Positions 17,337 through 27,113 of a stretch of 64,000 nt of DNA are shown piece after piece (position 1 is the stretch's first letter; each line of letters starts with the position of its first letter). Below the pieces are notes generated by a model. It was given only the letters and a program-made list of their open reading frames with translations. It was not told the origin of the DNA and ran no database searches. The position numbers and the translations under genes were made by a program. The stretch covers positions 489,787 to 553,786 of the forward strand of contig NZ_LT700189.1 in the NCBI RefSeq assembly GCF_900155425.1, in the 5' to 3' direction. This DNA is from Parabacteroides massiliensis (GTDB taxonomy: Bacteria > Bacteroidota > Bacteroidia > Bacteroidales > Tannerellaceae).

Positions 17337-18527
17337 ATGGAGAAGCAACCCAAATTTGATTATTCAGATATAAAATTCAAAGATAACGGTAAACTGAAGT
17401 TGATAATAGTAGTCGGCACTCGTCCTGAAATTATTCGCCTTGCAGCTGTTATCAACAAATGCCGTCAGTATTTCGATGTCATTCTTGCCCATACAGGCCA
17501 GAACTACGATTATACCCTTAACGGCATCTTCTTCAAAGATTTGAAGTTAGCAGAGCCGGAGGTCTATATGGATGCCGTAGGTGATGATCTTGGTGCCACT
17601 TGTGGCAATATCATCAACTGCTCATACAAACTTTTTGTACAAGCAAAGCCAGATGCCGTATTGGTGTTAGGAGATACCAATTCATGTCTGAGCGTTATCG
17701 GAGCAAAGCGTCTGCATATCCCCATCTTCCACATGGAAGCGGGTAACCGTTGTAAAGACGAATGTCTGCCGGAAGAAACCAATCGCCGTATCGTCGACAT
17801 CATCAGCGATGTAAACATGGCATATAGCGAGCATGCCCGTCGTTACCTTGCCGACTGCGGTTTACCTAAAGAGCGCACTTACGTCACCGGTTCTCCTATG
17901 GCAGAGGTTTTGCATAATAACCTCGTAGAGATTGAAGCAAGTGATATTCATCAACGTCTTGGTTTGGAAAAAGGAAAGTATATCCTCCTCTCTGCCCATC
18001 GTGAAGAGAATATCGACACAGAGAAGAACTTCATATCCCTGTTCTCTGCAATTAACAAAATGGCAGAAAAATACGACATGCCGATACTCTATAGCTGCCA
18101 CCCACGCAGCCGTAACCGCCTTGCAGCCTCCGGCTTCCAACTCGATAAACGTGTCATCCAACACGAACCTCTCGGCTTCCACGACTACAATTGCCTTCAG
18201 ATGAATGCTTTTGCAGTAGTCAGTGACTCAGGCACTCTTCCCGAAGAATCCTCTTTCTTCACCAGTGTCGGTCATCCTTTCCCTGCCATCTGCATCCGTA
18301 CATCAACAGAACGCCCCGAAGCAATAGACAAAGGCGACTTCATCATCGCTGGCATTGACGAGAAAAGTCTTCTTCAGGCAGTTGATACCGCCGTTGAACT
18401 TTGCCGTGACGGTCAACACGGAATTCCGGTTCCCGATTATGTCGATGAGAACGTCAGTACAAAGGTTGTGAAGATTGTACAGTCTTATGTGGGGATTGTT
18501 AATAAGATGGTGTGGAGGAAATTTTAA
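17337..18527 (+). CDS. capG: UDP-N-acetyl sugar 2-epimerase, non-hydrolysing (CapG/FnlC)
   Basis: 396 residues with the WecB-like fold: VVGTRPEIIRL, AHTGQNYD, VLGDTNS, HMEAGNR, SAHREENI and SDSGTLPEE. By position after capE and capF it is the 2-epimerase that yields UDP-L-FucNAc rather than the ManNAc enzyme. It is the last gene before a decayed, AT-rich stretch. Confidence 0.9.
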   Translation: MEKQPKFDYSDIKFKDNGKLKLIIVVGTRPEIIRLAAVINKCRQYFDVILAHTGQNYDYTLNGIFFKDLKLAEPEVYMDAVGDDLGATCGNIINCSYKLFVQAKPDAVLVLGDTNSCLSVIGAKRLHIPIFHMEAGNRCKDECLPEETNRRIVDIISDVNMAYSEHARRYLADCGLPKERTYVTGSPMAEVLHNNLVEIEASDIHQRLGLEKGKYILLSAHREENIDTEKNFISLFSAINKMAEKYDMPILYSCHPRSRNRLAASGFQLDKRVIQHEPLGFHDYNCLQMNAFAVVSDSGTLPEESSFFTSVGHPFPAICIRTSTERPEAIDKGDFIIAGIDEKSLLQAVDTAVELCRDGQHGIPVPDYVDENVSTKVVKIVQSYVGIVNKMVWRKF

Positions 18528-18557
18528 TAAGTTTTTTTACCTCATGAAAATATGATC

Positions 18558-18949
18558 ATGGAACTCCAAAGTGAATATGGAGTAAAGTGGAATACGCTTG
18601 AATTTCAAGGTTGGAATTGTGCAGATGTAATCTTTATAAGTATTCATCATTTTAAGGTTGGAAAATTTCTTGATTCAATAAGGAATGTTGATAAGATTCC
18701 TGAAAATGATTAGGATGTGGTAATAGAGGAAGATATATGGCGTGACGTTAATGTGACAATACTCAAGGGTGTTATCAGTGGTAGAGGAACAATTGTGGCT
18801 GCAGGTTCAGTAGTAACAAAAAGTTGTCCCCATATAGAATTATCGGAGGTATATCTGCTAAGGTAATTAAGAAAAAATTCACCAATGAAGAAATTAGGTT
18901 ACATGAATTGGTATTGTATAACTATTCGGATCGTATAAATAACGGATAG
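18558..18949 (+). pseudogene. Degenerate hexapeptide acyltransferase
   Basis: Conceptual translation shows a WbbJ-like acyltransferase with stops and a frameshift: EEDIWRDVNVTILKGV and GTIVAAGSVVTKS in one frame, then RIIGGISAKVIKKKF in another, the usual C-terminal end of sugar O-acetyltransferases. An in-frame stop falls before EEDIW. The N-terminal half is barely recognisable. It marks the border where G+C drops sharply. Confidence 0.7.
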
Positions 18950-19418
18950 AATATGACAATTTACGAATGATTTATCATCATTATACCTATTAGGGAATAT
19001 ATACTTTGTTACTTTTATATTTCTTCTAGTGCTTGTTTGGGAAAAGGTTTAAAGATAAAGAATAACACGGATGCTCAAGAGAAGTTTGTTGAGGATAGTG
19101 TTGTTTACATTATATCTCATAAGTAGTTTTGGCGAGTATACAAATGATACTGAATTTTTGCAATCAATGTTTTTTGTATTTGGTTGGAAATAACCTTTTA
19201 TAAAATTAGGGCTAATGATTCACTATTAGTATGTCCATATTCACTATATGAGTTTTTAGGAGCAAAGTTGCCGACTTCGCTGTAGATGGTGAAATAAACG
19301 AAGGAATCCACTATATATTATTAAGGTGAGTGGTTTCAATGGGCATTCGTTTAAATTTATAAAGTTAAGGATTTATTTGTGTATATAATTGTTGGCCAAA
19401 AACAACAGATAGTATCTA
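18950..19418. other. AT-rich decayed interval, no intact gene
   Basis: About 470 bp without a convincing reading frame, stops in all frames and very low G+C. It may hold gene remnants, but no family could be recognised. Confidence 0.5.
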
Positions 19419-20960
19419 ATGTCAGACAGGTCATTACATAATAAAAGAATAGCAAAGAATACTCTCTTTCTCTACTTGAGAATGGGATTGGTGCTAATAG
19501 TGTCGCTCTTTAGTACTAGGGTGGTACTACAGGCTTTGGACATTGAAGATTATGGAATTAATAATGTTGTCAGTGGTTTCGTGACAATGTTTGCGTTTTT
19601 GAATACCTCAATGTCTAATGGTGTACAGAGGTTTTATAATTTTTCTCTTGGAAGAAAGAATGGATACAGTATTAAAGATGTATATAATACAGCTCTCCAG
19701 ATACAAGGTATTTTAGTTGTAATCTTATTGGTTCTTCTTGAAACATTTGGAATGTGGTATATTCATACTCAGATGGTTATTCCAATAGACCGATTCGCTG
19801 CTGCTCAGTGGGTATTCCAGTTTTCTGTGCTATCACTGATACTTCTTGTTCTTCAGATACCATATAGTGCTGCTATTATGGCGTATGAAAAGATGGACTA
19901 TTATGCATACCTCAGTATTTTTGAGGTGTTGGCAAAGTTAGGCGTCGCTTATGTAATTAAGTATACAACATTTGATAAACTGATTCTCTATGGAGCTTTT
20001 AATATGCTTGTATCGTTAATCTGCTTCTTCTTGTATTATGGTTATGCCAAATGTCACTTTCAAGATTTAAAGTTTGATTTTATTATCAGAAAGCAACTTT
20101 TTAAACCGATGTTGTTTTTTTCAGGATGGAATGGATTGGGCTCGTTTGCTTACATGATAAAGAGTCAAGGTTTAAATATGCTCCTAAATGTATTTTTTGG
20201 ACCTATAGTTAATGCAGCTCGTGGGGTTTCGAATATGGTGATGAGTGCTATTCAGGGATTCCAATCAAATATTGTAATTGCTTTCCGTCCACAATTGATA
20301 CAATCTTATGCAACAGGAGACAACGAGAGAGTATTAAAACTATTTTATAGTTTGTCAAAGGTGTCTTTTATTCTTTTGGCTATGCTTTCAATACCAGTTA
20401 TTATAGAGATAGAATATATTCTTCATTTGTGGCTAGGTGATACCATTCCTGACTATACTATTCCCTTTACAATATTAGTACTTGTAAATATGATTATCAG
20501 TAGTTTAAATACTCCTGTCTCTCAGGTCGTTCATGCAACAGGAAAGATGAAGAACTATCAGATAGGAACCTGTTTGATGGTTTGCGCTATCCTACCAGTT
20601 TCGTGGGTATTTTTGAAATTAGGTTTTGATCCTGTTGTAGTTTACTGGGTAAGTCTTATTATTACTATCGTAAATCAACTTGTATGTAATCTGCTTCTGA
20701 AAAAGGTGTATCCGTATAGTTTGAAGGAATATTGTAGAAAAGTAATTATCCCGTGTGTGGCCTTTGTGATCCTTGTTCCTTTGCTTCCATTTGCTATTAC
20801 AATGATATTCCCTATTTCCTTCTTACGTTTGCTCCTGACTGGTGCTATGAGTGTTTTGATATCTATTACAGTTTCATATATTTTAGTCCTTGACAAGTCT
20901 GAAAGGACTATGTTCTTGAACTTTATTAAACGAAAGAATGATAAACAAATTATTGACTAA
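19419..20960 (+). CDS. Wzx-like polysaccharide flippase (MATE/MVF superfamily)
   Basis: 513 residues, almost entirely hydrophobic, with about 12-14 membrane segments; the N-terminal RIAKNTLFLYLRMGL and TRVVLQALDIEDYGINNVVSG are typical of Bacteroidales Wzx proteins. It would flip the undecaprenyl-linked repeat unit across the inner membrane. The next gene overlaps its end by 23 bp, suggesting translational coupling. Codon use is AT-rich, as in the following genes. Confidence 0.88.
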   Translation: MSDRSLHNKRIAKNTLFLYLRMGLVLIVSLFSTRVVLQALDIEDYGINNVVSGFVTMFAFLNTSMSNGVQRFYNFSLGRKNGYSIKDVYNTALQIQGILVVILLVLLETFGMWYIHTQMVIPIDRFAAAQWVFQFSVLSLILLVLQIPYSAAIMAYEKMDYYAYLSIFEVLAKLGVAYVIKYTTFDKLILYGAFNMLVSLICFFLYYGYAKCHFQDLKFDFIIRKQLFKPMLFFSGWNGLGSFAYMIKSQGLNMLLNVFFGPIVNAARGVSNMVMSAIQGFQSNIVIAFRPQLIQSYATGDNERVLKLFYSLSKVSFILLAMLSIPVIIEIEYILHLWLGDTIPDYTIPFTILVLVNMIISSLNTPVSQVVHATGKMKNYQIGTCLMVCAILPVSWVFLKLGFDPVVVYWVSLIITIVNQLVCNLLLKKVYPYSLKEYCRKVIIPCVAFVILVPLLPFAITMIFPISFLRLLLTGAMSVLISITVSYILVLDKSERTMFLNFIKRKNDKQIID

Positions 20961-21912
20961 ATACTTAGATACCAAAAAGATTCAATATGAGACTCATGTT
21001 GATCTTAAAAAAAGAACTTGGATTCATAGAGGTGGTATAGCAGGTATATTTATCTCGCCTGTAAGTGCAGATGAACTGGAGACGATTGTATCTTTCCTTT
21101 ATTCGGAGGAGATTTCATTTCTATTAATAGGGCACACTTCCAACCTTTACATTTTGAACGAATGTAATATCCCTGTTGTGGTCTCTACTGCAAAGTGCAA
21201 GTATTTCCATGTAGAAAATGGGGAACTCTTCTGTGAAGCCGGTGTGGGAGTAATAAACCTCTCCAAGCAAATGATAAAGCAAGGTATTAAAGGCTTTGAA
21301 TATTTAACAGGACTTCCAGGTACTGTTGGAGCAGCACTTGTGAATAATAGTTCATGTAGAGAAAATAGTATTTCTGAATTACTTGTGAGCGCAAGAGTTG
21401 TACTGAAGGATGGCACCATTAAGATTTTTCATCCTGAAGATTTCAAATATGAATTTAGAAACTCAGTGTTCAAGAAACATGAAGTTGAAGGCACGATCAT
21501 TTCTACTGTTCTCAAGGTGACTTTTGGTGATGCTGCCAAGATGCAACAAATGGCAGAAGAAAACGATCAAGATAGGGCTAAGCGATTGGAAGGATATTCC
21601 AAAAATCTCGGCTGTACTGTAAACCGATGCTTTATTAATGGGAGGATGGCCTTGTGGTTAAAAATAGTTTTATTTGTAAATGGATTATTCGCAAGACTAT
21701 TCATAAAAACGGAAGATGGAAGAAGTAATCAAAGAAAAAATTTGATTTGTACTCTCACTGGATATAAATCTATAGCCCCCTATGTAAGCCAAAAGAATCC
21801 AATTATTTTTAGTTGGATTGATGAAGGTGCCGATATCGCATTCCCTCTTTATCTTGAGTTTATGAGAAAGGTGTACAAGACAGATAAAACAGAAATTGAA
21901 ATAATACGATAA
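20938..21912 (+). CDS. MurB-like FAD-binding oxidoreductase in the capsule locus
   Basis: 324 residues with the MurB FAD-binding layout: LLIGHTSNL, GVINLSKQ, GFEYLTGLPGTVGAALVNN and YEFRNSVF correspond to MurB blocks. Where MurB normally has a GSxFKNP motif carrying the catalytic Ser, this protein reads GCTVNRC (Ser to Cys). It is therefore a paralogue, not the housekeeping enzyme. It overlaps the flippase gene and is followed at once by a pyruvyl transferase, so a role in capsule decoration is likely; its reaction is unknown. Confidence 0.75.
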   Translation: MINKLLTKYLDTKKIQYETHVDLKKRTWIHRGGIAGIFISPVSADELETIVSFLYSEEISFLLIGHTSNLYILNECNIPVVVSTAKCKYFHVENGELFCEAGVGVINLSKQMIKQGIKGFEYLTGLPGTVGAALVNNSSCRENSISELLVSARVVLKDGTIKIFHPEDFKYEFRNSVFKKHEVEGTIISTVLKVTFGDAAKMQQMAEENDQDRAKRLEGYSKNLGCTVNRCFINGRMALWLKIVLFVNGLFARLFIKTEDGRSNQRKNLICTLTGYKSIAPYVSQKNPIIFSWIDEGADIAFPLYLEFMRKVYKTDKTEIEIIR

Positions 21913-21913
21913 T

Positions 21914-22933
21914 ATGACAAAAGTAAATCTTTTGACTATACATTATGGTAAATGCTATGGTGCCGTTATGCAGACATTCGCTACTTGCAGAATGCTCGAG
22001 CAAGCAGGTCATACTGTTAGGGTAATCAATCTGATCAATCCTTCTCAAAAAGGGAATTGGAAGAGTATTCACTACTGGATGGATTGTATCCGAGAATTTC
22101 AGTTTTGGTTTTTCAAGAAAAAGTATTTTTCGAAACTTACAAATAAAGCATATTCTATTGAGGAGATCAATCTACCTAAATCGGATGTTACTGTTGTAGG
22201 AAGTGATCAAGTATGGAATCGTGACATTACAGGTTGCTTTGGATATTCTTTTTTTCTTGATTTTGTAAATGGCCAACGAAAAGTTGCTATGTCATCAAGC
22301 TTTGGAAAAGAGGTATGGGACGAGGACAAAAAGTATACAGCGGCCGCGAAAGCTTTGCTTTCGCAATTCTGTGCTATTTCTGTTCGTGAATCTTCTGGGG
22401 TCAAGATACTCAATAGCATAATGAAACTTGAAGCAATCAATCTTCCTGACCCTACACTCGGATATGGAAAGTTTGAGGATCTGGTTCTAAATCACAAACC
22501 TCTGCATCAAGTGTTTCCTTTTCTTCTCTTGAATGATAGTAAGGCGAAGGAGAAGGCGAATCATATTGCAAACACCCTTGGTTTGCCCTTGTTTGTACAC
22601 TCTTCTTTTTCTTCTAGGATTCTAAATGGTCCAAGACACTGGCTTACACGAATCAGAAACTCTGAATACGTTATTACAGATTCATTTCATGGATTGGCTC
22701 TTAGTCTCATCTTCAACAAACAGTTCTTTGTGTTCTGTGCATCAGAAAAAAAGTTTACTCGACTGCGTTCACTATTACAGTTATTTTCGCTGGAATATAG
22801 GTATGTAGAAAGCGTTGAAGATTTTGAAAGAAGAAAAGAGGAACTTCTTTGTCCAATTGATTACGTTCATGTAAACATAGTCTTAAAAAGTGAACAAGAG
22901 CGTTATCGTTCCTTTATTCAGAATTCAATATGA
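21914..22933 (+). CDS. Polysaccharide pyruvyl transferase family protein
   Basis: 339 residues. VVGSDQVWNRDITG in the N-terminal half and ITDSFHGLALSLIFNKQFFVF in the C-terminal half are hallmarks of the CsaB/PssM pyruvyl transferase family, which transfers pyruvate from PEP to a sugar as a ketal, usually on the lipid-linked intermediate. It starts 1 bp after the MurB-like gene and overlaps the next glycosyltransferase by 4 bp. Confidence 0.85.
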   Translation: MTKVNLLTIHYGKCYGAVMQTFATCRMLEQAGHTVRVINLINPSQKGNWKSIHYWMDCIREFQFWFFKKKYFSKLTNKAYSIEEINLPKSDVTVVGSDQVWNRDITGCFGYSFFLDFVNGQRKVAMSSSFGKEVWDEDKKYTAAAKALLSQFCAISVRESSGVKILNSIMKLEAINLPDPTLGYGKFEDLVLNHKPLHQVFPFLLLNDSKAKEKANHIANTLGLPLFVHSSFSSRILNGPRHWLTRIRNSEYVITDSFHGLALSLIFNKQFFVFCASEKKFTRLRSLLQLFSLEYRYVESVEDFERRKEELLCPIDYVHVNIVLKSEQERYRSFIQNSI

Positions 22934-24072
22934 AAAAAATACTAATAGTAGTACCGGGGTGTCGAACTGGTGGAGTGTTGTCTTCATTAATTGCATTACT
23001 TAATTCGACATTTGTTGAGAGATACGATATCCATCTTTTCGTGATGAACACCTATGGTGAACACCTACAATCAGAACTTGCCCAATTCTCTATTGGAAAG
23101 AATCTTGGTACATCTTTGCTTAATGCCAATGTCGTAAATAGTTCTGGTATTCGGAAGTTGATATTGATATTATTCAAACTAATATTGAAAATACCTTTTT
23201 TGGGGAAATTTTTCTCTAATTGTATAGAAACATCAACCATAAGGAGTATAGAAAAGGATAACTATGATTGTGTTATCTCATTTCAGGAGAGTGCGTCACT
23301 ACCTTTTGTTGCTAAGTTTTCCAATCCCAATAAAATCACATGGATACATTGTGATTATTCGAGAATATTTACAAATAAAATGGATGAATATGCAGTGTTT
23401 TCAAAATATTGCAAAATTGTAACAGTTTCAGAGTATACAAGAGTTTCATTTTGTAAATTACTTCCATCTCTTGAATCAAGAGTGGTAGTTATTTACAATA
23501 TAATGGACTCAAGTGCGATTATCCAGAAATCGAAAGAACCAATAGATGATGATCGTTTTAGTATAGAAGAATTTACAATAATTTCCGTCGGCAGAATATC
23601 TGCTGTTAAACAATTTAATCTTATTCCTTCAATAGCATCAAATCTAAAGACAAGAGGTCTTGCTTTTAAATGGTATATACTTGGAGGAAAGCATGAAATA
23701 GAGCCATATCGGAAATTGATGCAGGCTATTTCAGATTATTCCGTAGAAAATGAGGTCATTTGTTTAGGTAATAAAACTAATCCATATCCATACTTCAAGG
23801 TGGCGGATTTGTTAGTTTCAACATCCAGCTCAGAAGCATGTCCTATGATTTTTAATGAAGCTAAGATATTAAACCTTCCTGTTGTGACGAATAATTTTGG
23901 TTCAGCGCATGAATTTATTGTAGAGGGACAAGATGGGCAAATATGTTCATTAACGGTAATGGCTGATGTAATCGATAATATCATTCATACACAAAGAAGA
24001 TTTAATCCACATATTTCGATTGATTTTGATGAGCAGTATATATTATCACAAATTGACAAACTTTTGATTTAA
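22930..24072 (+). CDS. Glycosyltransferase family 4
   Basis: 380 residues, GT-B fold. The N-terminal VPGCRTGGVLSSLIALL acceptor domain is followed by ISVGRISAVKQFNLIP and the donor-binding STSSSEACPMIFNEA motif (E-x7-E type). One of five transferases that would build the repeat unit on the cytoplasmic side. Linkage cannot be inferred. The start overlaps the preceding stop (ATGA). Confidence 0.85.
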   Translation: MKKILIVVPGCRTGGVLSSLIALLNSTFVERYDIHLFVMNTYGEHLQSELAQFSIGKNLGTSLLNANVVNSSGIRKLILILFKLILKIPFLGKFFSNCIETSTIRSIEKDNYDCVISFQESASLPFVAKFSNPNKITWIHCDYSRIFTNKMDEYAVFSKYCKIVTVSEYTRVSFCKLLPSLESRVVVIYNIMDSSAIIQKSKEPIDDDRFSIEEFTIISVGRISAVKQFNLIPSIASNLKTRGLAFKWYILGGKHEIEPYRKLMQAISDYSVENEVICLGNKTNPYPYFKVADLLVSTSSSEACPMIFNEAKILNLPVVTNNFGSAHEFIVEGQDGQICSLTVMADVIDNIIHTQRRFNPHISIDFDEQYILSQIDKLLI

Positions 24073-24078
24073 AAAAAC

Positions 24079-25344
24079 ATGAATGAAACAAGATACTATA
24101 AAAGATACTATAAATATTATCTCTTTTTGTTGGTAATATTGTGCACATGGTTCAGTACAATCGTTGCTCCTCCTATGCCTATTCGATTGGTGTATTTGGC
24201 AGCTCTAATTATACCTGCATATTTGTATGCTCCCAATCTTATAGTACCAGTATTGATATGTTTCACAGGTATAGCGGCATATGGATTCTCATGCTCGTAT
24301 ATGCCAACAGAGTTATATTATTATTTAATAATTATGTTTCTTTTATTGGGCTTTGGTTTGCAAAGAAATTTGAAAACACAACGTCCATCAATATTGTTTA
24401 CCTGCTTCTGTTTATATGTTTTATGTATTGATCTGCTGGGAGGAGAAAGGTTAGAGAATATTGATTATAGCATGTTGGTTGTATTAATATCTTTCTTTTT
24501 TGTGAGTAAAAAAGGACATGAGGAAAGCTCTTATATTTTAAGCTTCATTATGGTATCTCTGATTATATGTCTATATTTCTTCACTTATGGCCAGAGTGGA
24601 GCTGTAGAAGTTTCTGAAGATGGTCGAACGGCATGGAAGGATTCTAATTATCTTGGCAATGTATGTGGTATGGGTATTGTTCTTGCCTACAACGTACTTA
24701 TAAATAACCTTTATACGAACAAAAAATTTAAATATCTCTGTTTGCTTACCGTTATTATTGGAGTGATAATGATTGCTCTTAATGCCTCACGAGGAGCATT
24801 TCTTTCAATGGCTGTTGCAATTACGATTATTACGTTATTCGCAAGAATCAAAACGAGTTCAAAATTTGGAATAGTTATAGCTGTTTTTTTGAGTGTTGTT
24901 ATAATGTATAGTATGGGATTATTCAAGGTACTTGAAGAGAGAGTTATGAGTGATGACGGTACTGGAAATGCTCGAACAATTATTTGGGCAGCAAAGTTAG
25001 ATGCGTACTCACAACTGTCTTTACTTGAAAAAGTATTTGGAATAGGATATAGGAGGGGCTTCGAACTTGCAATTCCAGGAGGTTTTGGCTTTCACTGCGA
25101 TTATATTGCGTGGTTGGTTGACTATGGCATTGCTGGCTTATTGTTCTTTATATCCTTATTAATATATCCTTTAAAGCTAGTATGGAATCGACAATCACAA
25201 AGACCAATTGTTTTATCATTGATACTCTTTTTAGCGACTTGTTGTTCTACATTAGAGCCACTGACTGCTGGGCGATTGGCATATTGGTATTTCTATATGC
25301 TTATAGTTCTGTTTGCTCGTTGGAGCAGTCAACAAACTAATTAA
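24079..25344 (+). CDS. Wzy-like O-antigen/capsule polymerase
   Basis: 421 residues with about 10-12 hydrophobic segments and a longer periplasmic loop, with LNASRGAFLSM and GIGYRRGF in positions typical of Wzy/WaaL family proteins. It would join repeat units in the periplasm after flipping. Sequence conservation in this family is low, so the call rests on topology and context (Wzx and transferases on either side). Confidence 0.8.
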   Translation: MNETRYYKRYYKYYLFLLVILCTWFSTIVAPPMPIRLVYLAALIIPAYLYAPNLIVPVLICFTGIAAYGFSCSYMPTELYYYLIIMFLLLGFGLQRNLKTQRPSILFTCFCLYVLCIDLLGGERLENIDYSMLVVLISFFFVSKKGHEESSYILSFIMVSLIICLYFFTYGQSGAVEVSEDGRTAWKDSNYLGNVCGMGIVLAYNVLINNLYTNKKFKYLCLLTVIIGVIMIALNASRGAFLSMAVAITIITLFARIKTSSKFGIVIAVFLSVVIMYSMGLFKVLEERVMSDDGTGNARTIIWAAKLDAYSQLSLLEKVFGIGYRRGFELAIPGGFGFHCDYIAWLVDYGIAGLLFFISLLIYPLKLVWNRQSQRPIVLSLILFLATCCSTLEPLTAGRLAYWYFYMLIVLFARWSSQQTN

Positions 25345-25356
25345 CATTGATAAATT

Positions 25357-25982
25357 ATGTATATACGATCTCGCAACCACCTCCACTTCTATCTTCAGGC
25401 GGACATGATGATGAATAGAGGGTACTTCAAAGAACCTCTCAAGATGAAGTTATTGCATCTTGTTGCTCCAGATTACATCATGGAGTTTCTTAAAATAATG
25501 AGAAAGGTACAATATTACTCTCAATGTAAATTTTCGGGGGGGGTATTTTGCTTATAATCAATAAGTTATTGTTTTTTAGATTGTCTCGTAAACTTGGATT
25601 CAGTATCGGATATAATGCTTGCGATTACGGATTGGTCATTCCTCACTATGGAACCATCGTTGTGGGAAACACTAATAAGATAGGTCCATACGCCGTTTTA
25701 CATACCTCCACTTGTATTACTGATACAGGGAGAATAATAGGCAAAGGTTTGAGTTTATCTACTGGTGCAAAGATTACAGGGGGTGATATGTTGGGTGATC
25801 ATATTGTTGTGGCTGCTAATTCCGTAGTCACCAAATCCTTCCCTGAAGGTAATGCTTTGCTCACAGGAATGCCTGCGGTGAAAAAAAAAGAATTGTCAGA
25901 TTGGTATTCGTCGCTGAGTGGTGAGATGAAAAGAAGGGCAGATGCAATAGAGTGTCTTAAAATAAAAATGGGAATTGAATAA
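25357..25982 (+). CDS. Serine acetyltransferase-like enzyme, frameshifted at a G8 tract
   Basis: The N-terminal part (from ATG 25357) runs out of frame at eight Gs (25536-25543) and stops at 25557. The conserved hexapeptide part continues in another frame to 25982, with FSIGYNACDYG, IPHYGTIVVG and NALLTGMPAV. The span is 626 bp; one extra G would give one continuous 208-residue protein joined as SGGGILLIINK. As given, the catalytic half is not made from the normal start. It probably O-acetylates a capsule sugar when in frame. See the matching tracts at 28319 and 30051. Confidence 0.8.
25536..25543 (+). repeat. Poly-G tract (G8) inside an acyltransferase gene
   Basis: Eight consecutive Gs at codon 60-63. 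G9 (or G6) joins the two halves of the gene; G8 is out of frame. Such tracts mutate by slipped-strand mispairing. Confidence 0.85.
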
Positions 25983-27110
25983 ATGAGTAAAAAAGGAAAG
26001 TTCTACATTCTAAATTGGGTGTTCAGCTATGGTTCTGCCAGTAGCAACAGATTATTAGCGTACGCTAATAGTGCGGCTGAACAAGGATATAAAGTTGATA
26101 TTGTGGTATTTCTAAGGATGGAGTTGAAGAATTGCCATCCGAGGGAAGGAGTCACAATCAGAGGGCTAAAACCTTGTAGAGTTCAAAATAAAATATTCTC
26201 TAAATTATTATCCTTTTTCACCACCATTTGGTTTTTGCTTACTGAAGTAAAGAAAGAGGATAGATTGCTACTGTATGGATCTGCAGAATATCTGCCTTTC
26301 CTTGTGTGGTTTAGGCGGAGACAGACTTACTTTGAATTGACAGAGTGTCCAGATTTGTTTAAGCCAAAAAATTATCCATGGTGTTACTATAAAAGACTTT
26401 GGAAACGTTTGAATGGTATCTTCGTCATTTCGAGTAATCTGAAGAAGTATTTTGTAGATTATGGCGTGGATTCTAAGAAAATTCATATTATCAATATGAT
26501 AGTGGATTCATCTCGTTTTGAAGGAATAAAGCGAGACCCTAATGTTGAAAAGTATATTGCTTACTGTGGTAATGTCAACAAGGATAGCAAGGATGGTGTT
26601 GGAGACCTGATAGCTTCATTTGTTAGATATCATAAGAAGTATAAAGACAGAAAACTCTATATTATTGGTCCTATCGTGTCGCAAGAACAGAAGCAGGAGT
26701 ATGAAGAATTTTTGAGGTCATCGAACGTTCTTGATAGCGTAGTTTTTACAGACTCCATTTCTCCTACTGCAATACCTCAGTATTTCGTGAATGCAGAGAT
26801 GTTAGTTCTTGCACGTCCTGATAACATTCAAGCGAAGTATGGCTTTCCGACAAAACTTGGTGAGTATCTTCTTTCCTGTAGGCCTGTAGTCCTGACTGAT
26901 GTTGGAAACATCTTGGATTTCCTTGCTGATGGACAAAGTGCTTTCATTGCTCAACCTGGTAATGTTACCAGTATCTCTGATAAGATGATGGAAGTTTCAG
27001 AATACTCAGATCGGGCTGATATTATTGCTGCTACAGGTAAAGAGGTGGCTATGAAGGAGTTCAATAGTACCACGGAAACAGCAAAATTACTGTCAATAAT
27101 GTTCAACTAA
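25983..27110 (+). CDS. Glycosyltransferase family 4
   Basis: 375 residues, GT-B type. ATG follows directly after the preceding stop. Recognisable parts are IVSQEQKQEYEEFL, the donor-site region NAEMLVLARP...GFPTKLGEYLLSCRPVV, and a helical C-terminus. It is expected to be a cytoplasmic transferase for the repeat unit. The FPTKLGEYL form is common in Bacteroidales capsule loci. Sugar specificity unknown. Confidence 0.83.
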   Translation: MSKKGKFYILNWVFSYGSASSNRLLAYANSAAEQGYKVDIVVFLRMELKNCHPREGVTIRGLKPCRVQNKIFSKLLSFFTTIWFLLTEVKKEDRLLLYGSAEYLPFLVWFRRRQTYFELTECPDLFKPKNYPWCYYKRLWKRLNGIFVISSNLKKYFVDYGVDSKKIHIINMIVDSSRFEGIKRDPNVEKYIAYCGNVNKDSKDGVGDLIASFVRYHKKYKDRKLYIIGPIVSQEQKQEYEEFLRSSNVLDSVVFTDSISPTAIPQYFVNAEMLVLARPDNIQAKYGFPTKLGEYLLSCRPVVLTDVGNILDFLADGQSAFIAQPGNVTSISDKMMEVSEYSDRADIIAATGKEVAMKEFNSTTETAKLLSIMFN

Positions 27111-27113
27111 ATA

